This document shows positions 1 to 10,234 of a stretch of DNA of 64,000 nt, piece after piece. The notes below the pieces were generated by a model that saw only the letters and a list, made by a program, of their open reading frames with translations, was not told where the DNA came from and ran no database searches. Both the position numbers and the translations under genes were made by a program. Numbering within the stretch: the first letter of the stretch is position 1; each line of letters opens with the position of its first letter. Origin of the DNA: Zopfochytrium polystomum (lineage: Eukaryota > Chytridiomycota > Chytridiomycetes > Chytridiales > Chytridiaceae); contig JAIVFJ010000216.1 of the NCBI GenBank assembly GCA_025765615.1, forward strand, positions 42,601 to 106,600. The letters are read 5' to 3'.

Positions 1-2
1 TG

Positions 3-913
3 CAGTCAGTTCGAAACATTCTGAAAACCTACGCAGAGTGGGGAACTCATTCAGGCCCAAAAGGGCAAGGGTCAGGGCGTGAGATCAGTCTTACCCGCGC
101 AGATATTCAGATTCTCCGTGACACCATTGAGGCAAACCCATCTATCCATCAGGACGAGCTTGCTGATGTTATCAGCAACACTCTTCACACCAACGTTTCT
201 GTGAAAGTAATTCAGAACGGCATGTCGTACGTTGGGATGACGAGAAAGAAGGTAAAGCTTCCTACCACACTCCTTTCACATTCTTACGATCCTTGCTGCG
301 AATGCTGTGATAGCTTTCAGTACAGTTCAAACAGCGGTCGGGGGAAGCGGTTCAAGCCTTCCGACTAATGATGGCTCTCGAGATTGATGCAGATCGCACC
401 GTCTTCGTTGATGAGACACGAGTAGATGACAAATCCTTCTGTCGCCGCTACGGCTATGCAACTCGTGGGGATCGGGCATCAGTGGTTCAAACTGGTGTTC
501 GAGGCCAGAGCACCACGCTCATTGCTGCCCTCAGCAAGCGTGGGATCGTAGCCAAGTCCACAGTGGATGGATCTTCAACTGCCGACATCTTTGTTGACTT
601 CCTCACAAATGTCCTTCTCCCAATGATGCACGCAGGAGACATGGTGGTAATGGACAATGCTCGCATTCACCATGACGAGCGAGCAGCACGTGCGTGTGAG
701 GAGCATGGTGTTAGACTCATTTTTCTTCCTGCGTACTCTCCATTTCTTAACCCCATCGAGGAGGCGTTCTCCATTATCAAAGCTAGATTCAGACGCTTGG
801 AGGCAGACTTTGCTGATGTCCTTGATCGGCATGATCTAATCTTGACGGTTTGCGACACAGTCACTGCAGAAAAGGCGAGGGGTATTATTGCGCACTCTGG
901 TTACACCCCTTGA
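3..913 (+). CDS. Tc1/mariner-like transposase, 5' end cut by the window
   Basis: This is a cut-and-paste DNA transposase of the IS630/Tc1/mariner superfamily with a DDE_3-type catalytic domain. The reading frame enters from the window edge with a helix-turn-helix-like stretch (3-251). It then needs an intron at 252-325 (GTAAAG...TACAG, 74 nt), after which the frame continues as FKQRSGEAVQAFRLMMALE and runs to a stop at 911-913. The catalytic acids are visible in VFVDETRV, VVMDNARIHH and NPIEEAF. The spacing between the second Asp and the Glu is 34 residues, which is the Tc1-like DD34E signature. The N-terminal DNA-binding part and the left terminal inverted repeat lie outside the window, and I could not identify a right terminal repeat. 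Reading from the ATG at 368 alone would give only the catalytic half, so the spliced form is preferred. Activity cannot be judged from here. Confidence 0.8.
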
Positions 914-929
914 TTCATCAAATAAATCT

Positions 930-2139
930 TCAACCCCTGTTCACAAGTGCGAGTATTTCCACAGCGTATCCCATCTTTACCCCAGCCTTTTCCAGTTTCT
1001 CGCAACTGAAGTGACGAAGCGATGAAAGAGATATTCGGTGGTAGCGAAATTGCTGCAGGCAATAATCAAAGTCATCCTCATCGCTTATAACCTCTGCAAG
1101 GACTTCTTCAATTGAATTGAAGGTACCGTGGAGTGCAGCTGATGGGGCTGAAACCCATGAAGACGACGTCGACGATGGTGTTGGGGTTGACGGCACAGGG
1201 CTGGTGTTTGGAGTTGGTCGTTCAACACCGGACAAGCCCTTTGTCAGTCCCTCTACAATGCCGGCGATCAGTTGGCCAGTTTGATGGCTTGTTTTCAGCT
1301 TCTTTTTCTCAGCGCGAAACGAGGGAGCTGCTGGAGGATTCTCCAGAGTTGCTCCCATCTTCTTGTTGACCTGGGAAGGCCTGTTAGATCCCAATCTGAA
1401 AGGTGTGCATGGAAGATGCGCATACACTTACAACGCAATGAGCCCAAATTGCAACCATCTCAGCGTCGCAAGGAAGCTCCAAACTGCCCGATCTCCACAC
1501 CACCTCTCCACCAGCTGAGCCCCACATCTTTTGAATGCTACGAATCGTCTCCTCGAGCTGGACACTGTTGGCGTTCTCCACAATGTTTTTCTCCGATGGA
1601 TCGGCATTCTCCTTGTTGCAAGAAGTATCGTCATCGCTCTCTTCCTCATCTTGAAGTGGACGCTTGTTTGCCTTTGGCGGCAGCGCCAGTTGAACTGTCG
1701 TGCGAACCTGCTTGGTTGGGGTGGAAGAGGCAAGAGGAACAGACGTGATCGCAACAGTTTTGAATCGAAGAAGCCAAAGACGGGTTGCTCTGCGGTTCCA
1801 GCATCTCCCGTAGAAAGCTCGAAACTGGGTCATGTCTGATTCTGTGTGAAGCAGTCGCTGTCCATCTCGCAATGAGTCACTTGGTTTCCGATATGTCAGC
1901 TCCCTAATCGTCTCAGCCGTCACTTCTTCATTGTTGAAGACTGCTGCGATCTCCCGTTTCAAATCCTCAAGAGTGGCAGTCCTCATGTCTGCGATGAGAA
2001 CCTCGTAAGTTTCCTTCTCTCCAAACAATGCCACGTAAGTGGCAGAAAAAGTGGCAGGAATGATTGTGGGTGCATTCTTGGAGGCGCTCATGTTGGACAG
2101 GAAGACAGTGGGGAAGATGGCAGCGTCGAGATGGTCCAA
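930..2139 (-). CDS. Unknown protein with SAM-like C-terminus
   Basis: Two exons (2139-1432 and 1370-930) joined across a 61-nt intron (1371-1431, GTAAGT...CCCAG, with a CTAAC branch-like motif just before the acceptor) give 382 residues. The N-terminal ~110 residues look globular (IPATFSATYVALFGEKETYE onward). A charged, low-complexity middle follows (DEEESDDDTSCNKENADPSE). The last ~60 residues, around SSLRHFSCEKLEKAGVKMGY, have the helix pattern of a sterile alpha motif. I do not recognise the N-terminal family. The start at 2139 is the first ATG; a second in-frame ATG at 2091 (MSASKNAPT) is equally plausible. The gene converges on the transposase with only 16 nt between stops, so it could be cargo or a neighbour of the element, but nothing proves that. 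The SAM assignment rests on pattern only. Confidence 0.55.
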
Positions 2140-2458
2140 GTAACAGTGAGGTGATGATGGTGTGGAGGATGCTGTTGATTGATTCGCGAGAGAGTTGGTT
2201 TTGCGACTTTGCCGACATGGATGGAATTGAAAAAAAACGCAAGTTCATTTGCACTTTAATTTAACATTCATTTCACGTTGATTCAACGTCGAAACCACCT
2301 CAAAAAGACTTGGAAAACCAAAGTTTTCGGGCTAGCGCTGTAATTTGCACTGCACAGTGTGTGGCCCGCACGCGATGGCGAAAAACGAAAAACGAGTGTC
2401 GAGCATATGGATGCAAGATAGTAGTCTTATACCTCGGTTTGCAAGGATTTAAGTAAGT
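2140..2458. other. Intergenic, 319 nt
   Basis: No convincing coding sequence or RNA gene is seen. The stretch should hold the promoter of the minus-strand SAM-like gene and the 3' end of the first DOMON-b561 gene. Short frames here overlap the 5' end of the neighbour and have no recognisable features. Confidence 0.4.
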
Positions 2459-4495
2459 CTATTCTTTTACCGGACTTTTTTGTTCTTCTTCGTCGTCAGA
2501 AAGGTCCCTCGCAGTCGCGCTGGACTCCCGCCGAAGAGGCTGCCGTGCCACGCCATCACCGCCGTGGTCACTCGGAGACACTGCCAACCCTGACCCGGAA
2601 GCATGACTAGGATGGTCGCCAGTGTGGTGAACGGCGCCACCATACGCATAGTGCCCCACGGCCATGGCCACAGCCGTGGCACCTATCCACACCCAATACG
2701 CTGCAATAACCCCGCAAGAAGCTCCATACAGAGCAAGCCCGAAATGAACTTCAATAACTGCCAATAGGGTGGCTCCTCGCCCCAACCACCAGTGCACCTG
2801 ATCCCACCAAGGCACCGAGCGCCGGTTAGCGGAAAAGAGCGCGTTGCAGAGGTACCCGAGAATAATCTGCGTCGGCAGTGCGCCAAAAACGATTGCGGTG
2901 CCAATGGGTCTGTGCGGGGACGTTGCGTTGTCTTCCGGGTTTCCGATGAACCGCAGAGAAGAAGACGGCACTTGCAGCTCAATCGCTGCTAGCCCGAGTG
3001 CCGTAAACAAAAGAGTTCCGCCCACCATGCAACCGACATGAATCCGGTACCAATTGTGTCCGAGCGCGTCCTTGAGGTAGCGTGCGGTGAAAATACCGAT
3101 TGCGGGGAAAACCGCCCACGCGAGAAACATGAAGCTGCCGTGCATGAGTTGAAGAGTATTCTCATCAAGAATCATAGCACTTGACGTTGAGGTTGTGTCT
3201 GTCGAAGCTGCGTCACCGACTTGAGACAGATCCAACGAAAAGGAGCCAAAGTCCGAGTGCTGAACGATCGATGCCGAGACGGAATCAGGGTTTGACGGTG
3301 GATTTGAGGAGACCGCCCAGATATATGAGATCGGTCCCTCTGTGGAGATGGCGTTCGCCCCGTTTACGGACAATGATCGATTGAAGGTAACAGCGAGCTT
3401 GGAGCCCAAAAGCGGAGAGGCCCATGGCGGGGTCTTATTCGATGCGAGGAGGGTTGCCGTCTGAACGGTTGCGACGGTCGGAATGCTGTGTCCCCGAGTG
3501 GTCGAGCGCTGCGACAGCATCATTCGCCCGCTGCTGCTGCCATCGGCGTACGCAATGTACATTGTCGCGCCAGCCATCGTGGACGCGCCGATTCCCAGTC
3601 CCATCCACCCACTAACTGTCGACTGGAGGTGAAAGGTCACTACGCTTTTGTCCTCGTCGAGGTTGGCGGCGACACAGTAGAGACCGCTCCCGTCGCAAAA
3701 CGATGACGCGACCACGCCGGTTGGTGCTGCTGCGCCGACAAGCGCGCTCAGTGTTTGAGTCGACGTTGTGGACTGAGCGTTCCCATCACTGGTCTTGGTG
3801 CCGTTCGCACTGGAAGGAGGGGCAACGGACAAGCTGGCAACGGACGAGCTGGCCGACGCCGACGCCGATTTGGTCAGGTCAAAGGTGAAGAATCCGAAAG
3901 ACTGGTGCATAGAGATGGCGGACGAAGGGTTGGCGGGATCGCTCGGCGCATCGTTGTTTGACGCCCATATGAACTGTGTCGGCTGGGTTGCTGAAATGAG
4001 GGAACCAGGTGACGCGAGCGAAAACGCCACCACCAAAGCGGGAGCAGAAGCCGACGAAAGCTTGTTGCACCAGTCAGGAATGGTAGACGAAACATTGGCA
4101 AACACGTTGGACGCGGCATCGGCGACGGTGGGAGGGACGTGCCCAATTCCATTGCGTTGGGACAAGATCGCTTTTGAGCCACTTGTCCAGCCGACCAAAA
4201 TAGTAGCCCCACTCATTCGTTCAGAGCCGAGACCCATAGCAACCCAGCCAAAGCTTGATGACTGAAGAACGAACGTGATCAGCCCGCTCGCCTGATCACG
4301 CTGGGCACAAGCGCAAAATATCCGATCATCGTCGCAGTAAGTTGCGACACCGGAGGGGGGAGTGGGCGCGGCTGATGTGGGGAGAAATGATATGCAGATT
4401 TCCAGGATGAGGAGAGCAAGGGCAAAGCGTCGCCGTGTCTCTCGAATCATTGTATCTGAGCAAGTCGCCAGGCGACTTACCACCGCAAGCCGCAA
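2459..4495 (-). CDS. DOMON-DOMON-cytochrome b561 protein, copy A
   Basis: Single-exon gene of 678 residues. A hydrophobic signal segment follows the second Met (MIRETRRRFALALLILEI), so the true start may be Met16. Two extracellular DOMON haem-binding domains follow (about 50-215 and 265-425). Each has the expected axial-ligand pair: a Met in SERMSGAT and a His in SMHQSFGFFTF for the first, and STMAGAT and VQHSDFGSF for the second. The C-terminal half is a cytochrome b561 core with four conserved His (LMHGSFMF, YRIHVGCM, SPHRPIGT, QVHWWLGR) and a short acidic cytoplasmic tail. Known relatives (FRRS1-like and cellobiose-dehydrogenase-type cytochrome domains) move electrons across membranes to extracellular acceptors; the acceptor here is unknown. 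It is the most diverged full-length member of the local array and is transcribed in the same direction as the others. Confidence 0.88.
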   Translation of the reverse strand: MRLAVVSRLATCSDTMIRETRRRFALALLILEICISFLPTSAAPTPPSGVATYCDDDRIFCACAQRDQASGLITFVLQSSSFGWVAMGLGSERMSGATILVGWTSGSKAILSQRNGIGHVPPTVADAASNVFANVSSTIPDWCNKLSSASAPALVVAFSLASPGSLISATQPTQFIWASNNDAPSDPANPSSAISMHQSFGFFTFDLTKSASASASSSVASLSVAPPSSANGTKTSDGNAQSTTSTQTLSALVGAAAPTGVVASSFCDGSGLYCVAANLDEDKSVVTFHLQSTVSGWMGLGIGASTMAGATMYIAYADGSSSGRMMLSQRSTTRGHSIPTVATVQTATLLASNKTPPWASPLLGSKLAVTFNRSLSVNGANAISTEGPISYIWAVSSNPPSNPDSVSASIVQHSDFGSFSLDLSQVGDAASTDTTSTSSAMILDENTLQLMHGSFMFLAWAVFPAIGIFTARYLKDALGHNWYRIHVGCMVGGTLLFTALGLAAIELQVPSSSLRFIGNPEDNATSPHRPIGTAIVFGALPTQIILGYLCNALFSANRRSVPWWDQVHWWLGRGATLLAVIEVHFGLALYGASCGVIAAYWVWIGATAVAMAVGHYAYGGAVHHTGDHPSHASGSGLAVSPSDHGGDGVARQPLRRESSATARDLSDDEEEQKSPVKE

Positions 4496-4800
4496 GTTAA
4501 GGTGGGCGGTAAACGCCGCTGAAAGCTTTATGTGCGGAGTTTGCTATTTTTGCGGAGTTTGTGAGGACCAGGATTCTGGAAGCCCAAATGAAATTGTCTG
4601 CTTCCCAAAAACGGAAACACCGGTCATGTCCCAACAACCCGTTCGTAAACGAACAATACTCGCTTTACTAGATCCCGAGGATTTGAGACAAATTAATACA
4701 GCTTTTTAATATTTCACTGATTTCGCAACAAATTGACCGCAAAGCTCAACAAGAAAGCCAGTGTCAAGACATTTTGCCATGGCAGCTGAGCTTGAGACTA
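4496..4800. other. Intergenic, 305 nt
   Basis: Spacer between copies A and B. An open frame at 4362-4709 on the plus strand overlaps the 5' end of copy A and has no recognisable domain, so it is treated as a shadow. Nothing else is seen. Confidence 0.4.
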
Positions 4801-6945
4801 TCAAAATTGCTGCTGAGTTTGGTACGTAGGTTGCGAATCGTATCGAATGGGAGCGGAAACCGAGTGCTGCTGAGACTGAGGAATTCCGTAGCTTCCATGC
4901 AAGTGGCTACTTTGCGTGTAGCCAATCGGTTCCGTTCCGGCGTTCCAGTGGCCAGCCTCGTACTTTGATTGAGATGGTCCGTCTAAATCAGCATAACCCA
5001 TCTCTCCTGCACCTTGATACGGCGGCTTGAGCGTTTTCGAGTTCCTCAAAACGTGGTGGACCGCGCCACCAAACATAAAGTGGCCCCCAACCATCATTCC
5101 GACGACCACAGCAATCCAGACCCAGTAAAGGACTCTTATCACAACCGAAGAGCCGTATAGGTCCAGTCCGAGGTACATTTCAACGATGGCGAGTACAATA
5201 GTGGAACGTCCAAGCCACCAGTGCAGTTGATCCCACCAAGGAACTGATGGTCGATCAGGCGAGAATAACGCGTTGGCTACATAGCCAAGGATAATCTGAA
5301 CTGGAAGGAATGCAAAAGAAATGACTGTGCCAATGGGGCGGTGGGGTGCGGAACCGTCTCCAACAAAGCGTTTGGCTGATGACGGAATTTGCAGCTCAAT
5401 TGCAGCCAGTCCGAGAGCCGTAAACAAAAGCGTTCCGCCCACCATGCAACCGACATGAATCCTGTACCAATTGTGTCCAAGCGTGTCCTTGAGGTAACGT
5501 GCGGTAAAAACACCGACTGCGGGGAACACTCCCCAAGCAAGGAACATGAATATGCCGTGCAAAAGACGAAGCGTCTGGACATCCAGAATAACCGCAGGTG
5601 AAGTGGACGACCCCGTCGATACACCTCCAGCTGCTGAGAGGTCGAGTGAGAAGGATCCATAGTCCGAGTGCTGAACGAAGTTTGATGAAGTTGACGTCGG
5701 ATTGGGCGGCGTGTTCGGGGAAACAGCCCAAATGCAAGAAGTTGCGCTTGCGGTGGATATATCATTTGCACCGTTGGCCGCAATGGTGCGGTTAAAATTA
5801 GCCACAAGCTGTGCGTTCGTGAGCTTCTTCGCCCACTCAGGGATTGTGGTCCCCAATTTCACGAAGGATTGGGTGGAGGAAATTGTGGGTTGGACGTGTC
5901 CTGGTGCCGAGCGCTGCGACAATGTGACGCCGCCATTGCCATCGCTGTAAGCTACATACATTGAAGCACCAGCCATCGACGAGGAGCCAATGCCGAATGC
6001 CATCCAGCCTTTTTGAGTCGTTTGAAAGTTGTAAGTTACTACTCCGTTCGGGATGTCCCGGCGTGCAGATACACAAAAGTTGCTTGCCCCATCGCAAAAT
6101 GTTGCAATGGATGTACCAGGGTCAGTCGTGGAGGGAAGAGTCGGCGTGGGGCTGCTCGCGGACGAAGTTTTACTGCCGCTACCATTGGATCCAGATAGGT
6201 CGAGGGAAAAAGTACCATGGGAGGTGTGCTGGGAGATAGGGGACGAAGAACTTGATGGGTTGGATGGAGCCTTTGTGTTGACAGCCCAGATGCAAGGAGT
6301 TACGGAGGTCGTCGAAACGAGACTGGTGGACACCGTGAACACCACAGTTAATTTCGCCGAGGGCAAAGTGGAAGTCGCCCACACAGGAAGGGTCGACGAA
6401 ACATTTGAAAACGCTTGAAACGAAGTGACTGCCGGATCAACGTGACCGCTCGCTTTTCGCTGCGAGATGACCGGCTTCCCGTTGCTCATCCAGGTCACAT
6501 AAACGGTCGCACCGGCCATTTGCGAAGCGCCCAGGCCGATCGCCAGCCAGCCCTGCGCGCTGGTTTGCATGGCCACGGTGACCTTGCCAGTTGATAAATC
6601 GCGTTGGGTCCATACGCAGAACAAGTTGCTGCTGTCGCAAAAAGAAGCTGAAGCAGCCGGGGGCGAAGCAGCAGATGCAGCGGCAATCGCCGTCGGTGCA
6701 CGGTGGAGAGAAGAGAGGAAGCCAATCCCGGCGAGTAAAACAAGCAAGACGAGCGAAACCCGCTGTGTGAAGGGGCCATGCTGCTGCTGCTTGCTGGAGA
6801 GTCGCCTTTGGCGAAGTCTCGCTGTGGAGATGATTTGTGCGCGCGACGTTCTGGCTGCTGACGGCGGTGGCGAGAAAGCGATGGTTGCCCTTGCTGTTGC
6901 AGTCATCTGTGTGTGGGTGCGCGGCTTCATCTGCAAACCATCCAT
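4801..6945 (-). CDS. DOMON-DOMON-cytochrome b561 protein, copy B
   Basis: Single exon, 714 residues from the first ATG. Later in-frame ATGs at 6930 and 6906 are possible starts, and an AT-rich TATA-like stretch lies immediately upstream of 6945, which would favour 6906. The N-terminus is a basic segment followed by a strong hydrophobic stretch (VSLVLLVLLAGIGFL) acting as signal or anchor. DOMON 1 has the Met/His pair SQMAGAT and SQHTSHGTF; DOMON 2 has SSMAGAS and VQHSDYGSF. The b561 core keeps all four His (LLHGIFMF, YRIHVGCM, APHRPIGT, QLHWWLGR). A Gln/Ser-rich cytoplasmic tail ends the protein. Same architecture and presumed electron-transfer role as its neighbours; diverged enough from copies C-F to be an older duplicate. 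Confidence 0.88.
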   Translation of the reverse strand: MDGLQMKPRTHTQMTATARATIAFSPPPSAARTSRAQIISTARLRQRRLSSKQQQHGPFTQRVSLVLLVLLAGIGFLSSLHRAPTAIAAASAASPPAASASFCDSSNLFCVWTQRDLSTGKVTVAMQTSAQGWLAIGLGASQMAGATVYVTWMSNGKPVISQRKASGHVDPAVTSFQAFSNVSSTLPVWATSTLPSAKLTVVFTVSTSLVSTTSVTPCIWAVNTKAPSNPSSSSSPISQHTSHGTFSLDLSGSNGSGSKTSSASSPTPTLPSTTDPGTSIATFCDGASNFCVSARRDIPNGVVTYNFQTTQKGWMAFGIGSSSMAGASMYVAYSDGNGGVTLSQRSAPGHVQPTISSTQSFVKLGTTIPEWAKKLTNAQLVANFNRTIAANGANDISTASATSCIWAVSPNTPPNPTSTSSNFVQHSDYGSFSLDLSAAGGVSTGSSTSPAVILDVQTLRLLHGIFMFLAWGVFPAVGVFTARYLKDTLGHNWYRIHVGCMVGGTLLFTALGLAAIELQIPSSAKRFVGDGSAPHRPIGTVISFAFLPVQIILGYVANALFSPDRPSVPWWDQLHWWLGRSTIVLAIVEMYLGLDLYGSSVVIRVLYWVWIAVVVGMMVGGHFMFGGAVHHVLRNSKTLKPPYQGAGEMGYADLDGPSQSKYEAGHWNAGTEPIGYTQSSHLHGSYGIPQSQQHSVSAPIRYDSQPTYQTQQQF

Positions 6946-7027
6946 CCAGCCTTTTTATTGCTTGATGCCCGGTGGCGGCGGATGGATGGGGGGCTGTGCA
7001 GTGAGGTGATGAATAAACAGACAGACA

Positions 7028-7028
<1 letters not shown>

Positions 7029-7077
<49 letters not shown>
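7029..7077. repeat. (CA)n microsatellite
   Basis: About 23 uninterrupted CA dinucleotides. Simple-sequence DNA about 90 nt upstream of the ATG of copy B. Confidence 0.95.
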
Positions 7078-7078
<1 letters not shown>

Positions 7079-7159
7079 GAGCGAGACACAGCAGTCAGGC
7101 ATGTGCCTCCCTCCTCGAGTCATTACGAATGAATACAGCGGCTGTGCATCTGCGCAATG

Positions 7160-7163
<4 letters not shown>

Positions 7164-7235
<72 letters not shown>

Positions 7236-7270
7236 CAGAGAGAGAGTGTGTGTGTGTGTGTGAGAGTGAG
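7164..7270. repeat. (GA)n / (GT)n compound microsatellite
   Basis: A long GA tract (to about 7231) is interrupted by ATAGACAG, then continues into a short GT tract and degenerate GA units. The purine/pyrimidine asymmetry could form triplex DNA; no function is implied. Confidence 0.95.
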
Positions 7271-8072
7271 AGACGGAAAAACTGAGACGTGCAAAAACTG
7301 CCCGAGAATGGCCCCAAAGCACTTAGGGGGGCTGAAGAAACCATTCCCCCAAGGGGAAATGACAAGCACGACGGTTCCCCCAACTTGCTCGATAAAGTTT
7401 CAGCAAGGTGTTATGATTAATAATAGTATTCGGAAAAATCGATGTATGAGCTTCCAGGGTGGGCTCCTCCAATCCCTCATCCGCTTTCCCAACCGTCGAC
7501 TCTTTATCGACAGTCACCGCCACCTTCACGACCGCCGTTACTGGCCAGTGCTGTTCCTCCCGTATTGGTCCGTGCTGTCGTCCGTTAATAATGTCTTCAT
7601 CCATCACTTCAACCACTTCGCCATCGACGGCCATCCTGCCGCAGCGCCCTTATCCTCAAACAGCTCACCACCCTTTCCTTCCACCAGTCTGCGCATCGCT
7701 TCTCGCGCTAACCAGCCGTCTCGCTCTCCACACTAGCGCTGCACTAATTTGTTTCCGTTCAGGGTTCATTGCCACAGCCAACGGCATCGAGGCCGTGAGA
7801 ATGTGCTCTAATAGAAGGGAGGGGTTATAGATGTGTCACGAAGTTTTCCTATTTCAAGTTTTATGCCAACAGTCAACCAAATCGAAACAAATGTTTCAAG
7901 GAGTAAAGATTCACGAACAAAATAGAGAACAGCGGCAACGTGGCCATAAGAGGCTGAAAAGGGACACATCGGCAGTGAATCGAAAATTTGCAGTATGTTG
8001 GGACACCAATCAATGAATATGCAAAAAAAAAAGAGAAGAAACGGCAAGGGAGGCAAGTTAAAAATATGTTGG

Positions 8073-10094
8073 TCAAGCTCGCGCCATCTTGAAGCCTTCT
8101 TCCTGCTGTTGATAGCCACTCGATTGAACCCACGAGGTTCTGTTTGGCCTGGTGGGGCTGCCATGGTACAGCTGCTGTGGCAGTTGCTGCTGTTCGTGCG
8201 AGTGCGAGCCGCCAGACGAAGTCCATCCGTAAGCCCTCTGCACAACCGCTTGCGAGGTTCCGTCTCCTGACAGGTGCTGAACCTCGCCCATCTCGAGGTT
8301 TTGGTTGGCCGGCTTGGCCGTTGCGGCCGTGCCAGAAGACGCCGTGTGGTGAACTGCTCCGCCGTAAAAGAAATGACCGCCGACGAGAACGCCCACGACG
8401 AGCACAATCCAGACCCAGTAAAGAGCTTTAACAATAATCGAAGAGCCGTAAAGGTCAAGACCGAGGTACAATTCGATCACTGCGAGGCACACGACAACAC
8501 GACCGACCCACCAGTGAAGCTGGTCCCACCACGGGATCGATGTACGCGTTGGATTGAAGAGCGCGTTCGACACATACCCGAGGATCGTTTGCAATGGGAG
8601 AATGGCCAGAGCAATTACTGTGCCCAAAGGTCGGTGGGACGACGTGGCGTCTCCGATAAATCGCGTTGCGGTGGAAGAAACCTGCAGCTCAATGGCCGCC
8701 AACCCGAGGGCGGTGAAGAGGAGTGTGCCTCCCACCATGCAGCCAACGTGAATACGGTACCAGTTGTGCCCCAGCGCATCCTTGAGGTACCGTGCCGTAA
8801 AGATACCGACGACGGGGAACACGGCCCATCCAAGGAACATGAAGATTCCGTGCAGCAGGCGGAGAGTGGGAACATCAAGAATCACTGCGCTCGAAGTCGA
8901 AGACCCGGAGGAAACTGACCCGACAGATGAAACGTCCAGCGTAAACGAGCCGAAGTCAGAGTGTTGGACAAAGGTTGACGAAGTGGACGTCGGATCCGTC
9001 GGAGTGTTGGGCGAGACGGCCCAGATGCAAGACGTCGCACCAGTGGTGGAGATCGTGTTCGCGCCGGTTGCGGTGATGGAGCGGTTGAAGTTCGCAACCA
9101 GCTTTGCACCAGAGAGAGTGGTCGCCCATGACGGCACAGTTGTCGTTCCGAGATTCGTGAAGGATTGAGATGAACTGAGAGTTGGCTGTACTTGTCCAGA
9201 CGCAGTTCGCTGGGACAGGGTGATGCCGCCATTGCCATTGCTATAAGCAATATACATGGTTGAGCCAACCATGGTCGAAGAACCAACACCGAATCCCACC
9301 CAGCCACTTTTGGTAGACTGAAGGTTGTACGTGACAACCGCATTTGCAACGTCCCTGCGAGCAGAGACGCAAAAGTTGCTGGCTCCATCGCAGTACGTCG
9401 CAACAGACGTTCCAGCCTCGGCAGTTGCAGTGGCGGCTGCAGAACTGGAAGTTTTCGTGCTAGTGGTGGTAGTGCCAGAAGTGTCCGAAGCGCCAGAGCC
9501 TGAAAGATCAAGGGAAAAAGAACCTTCTGTGGTGTGCTGAGAGATGGACGACGACGAGCTTGACGGGGTTGTTGGGGATCTCGAGTTTATGGCCCAAATG
9601 CAAGAAGTTGCCGAAGTTGTCGAAACAAGGCTTGAAGACGTCAGGGTAAACACAACGGTGAGTTTCGCGGACGAGAGGGAAGAGGTCACCCATGAGGGGA
9701 GTGTGGTCGACACGTCCGAGAAGGACTGGCTTGAGCTCACGGTGGGGTCGGTGTGGCCCGTTCCAGTCCGCTGCGACAAGATGGGGGAGCCGCTGTTTGT
9801 CCATCCGATGAACATTGTTGCTCCAGCCATCTGCGACGAGCCGAGACCCACGGCGACCCAACCGGACTCGGTGGACTGCATGGCGAAAGTCACGTCGCCG
9901 GTGGAGGTGTCGCGCTGCGCGGACACGCAGAAGGAGTTGGACGAGTCACAGTAGGACGCGGTGGTGGTTGCCGCATGGGCGAGGATGGGCGGCGAAGGGC
10001 CGGTGGACAAGGCGACGGCGAGCAGCAGCAGCGCACCGACGCGGCCTAAGTGCCGTTGCTGTTGGTGGCGCAGGGGAGGGTTTCTTGTTGTCAT
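8073..10094 (-). CDS. DOMON-DOMON-cytochrome b561 protein, copy C
   Basis: Single exon, 673 residues, with signal peptide (GALLLLAVALSTGPS), two DOMON domains (ligand motifs SQMAGAT/SQHTTEGSF and STMVGST/VQHSDFGSF) and a b561 core with its four His (LLHGIFMF, YRIHVGCM, SSHRPLGT, QLHWWVGR). From 8185 upward the gene and its 5' flank are almost identical to copies D and E: one substitution at 8274, synonymous in a His codon, was noticed. Below 8185 its cytoplasmic tail is distinct (LPQQLYHGSP against QPQQPIGSPS in D-F). It therefore marks the downstream edge of the tandem array and supplies the N-terminal type shared by D and E. Confidence 0.9.
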   Translation of the reverse strand: MTTRNPPLRHQQQRHLGRVGALLLLAVALSTGPSPPILAHAATTTASYCDSSNSFCVSAQRDTSTGDVTFAMQSTESGWVAVGLGSSQMAGATMFIGWTNSGSPILSQRTGTGHTDPTVSSSQSFSDVSTTLPSWVTSSLSSAKLTVVFTLTSSSLVSTTSATSCIWAINSRSPTTPSSSSSSISQHTTEGSFSLDLSGSGASDTSGTTTTSTKTSSSAAATATAEAGTSVATYCDGASNFCVSARRDVANAVVTYNLQSTKSGWVGFGVGSSTMVGSTMYIAYSNGNGGITLSQRTASGQVQPTLSSSQSFTNLGTTTVPSWATTLSGAKLVANFNRSITATGANTISTTGATSCIWAVSPNTPTDPTSTSSTFVQHSDFGSFTLDVSSVGSVSSGSSTSSAVILDVPTLRLLHGIFMFLGWAVFPVVGIFTARYLKDALGHNWYRIHVGCMVGGTLLFTALGLAAIELQVSSTATRFIGDATSSHRPLGTVIALAILPLQTILGYVSNALFNPTRTSIPWWDQLHWWVGRVVVCLAVIELYLGLDLYGSSIIVKALYWVWIVLVVGVLVGGHFFYGGAVHHTASSGTAATAKPANQNLEMGEVQHLSGDGTSQAVVQRAYGWTSSGGSHSHEQQQLPQQLYHGSPTRPNRTSWVQSSGYQQQEEGFKMARA

Positions 10095-10172
10095 TGGTCG
10101 ATTGATGATGTTGGGTTGGTTGGTTAGTTGGTCGTGGTCGTGGTCGTGGTGGTGGTGTGTGGTCGTGGTGGT

Positions 10173-10191
10173 GGGTGGGTGGGTGGGTGGG
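10173..10191 (+). other. Potential G-quadruplex, five GGG runs
   Basis: GGG runs separated by single T, about 80 nt upstream of the ATG of copy C, on the template strand. The same tract recurs at 13099-13117 and 16025-16043 before copies D and E. Confidence 0.5.
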
Positions 10192-10228
10192 TGGTGCTGA
10201 TAGTGGTTGGTGAGGGGCGGGCTTGTTA

Positions 10229-10234
10229 TTTATA
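10229..10234 (-). promoter_or_regulatory. TATA-like box of copy C (repeated for D and E)
   Basis: On the minus strand this reads TATAAA within GTTTTATAAATAAC, 135 nt upstream of the start codon. Identical boxes lie at 13155-13160 and 16081-16086, so the three genes probably have the same promoter. Assignment is by sequence only. Confidence 0.4.

Larger units (their letters stand above)
6946..8072. other. Intergenic, 1.1 kb, with microsatellites
   Basis: Holds a CA tract and a GA tract (listed separately). The rest, 7272-8072, contains a Pro/Ser-rich frame near 7444-7590 and an overlapping one at 7459-7830 (no known domain, broken by stops), which I do not call. It should contain the promoter of copy B and the terminator of copy C. 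No tRNA-like structure was seen. Confidence 0.4.

Noticed and set aside
4362..4709. 115-codon plus-strand frame
   Set aside because: Overlaps the signal-peptide end of DOMON-b561 copy A antisense; no domain.
7444..7830. Pro/Ser-rich frames with several GT and AG sites, like a small intron-rich gene
   Set aside because: No combination gives a continuous protein with a recognisable feature.
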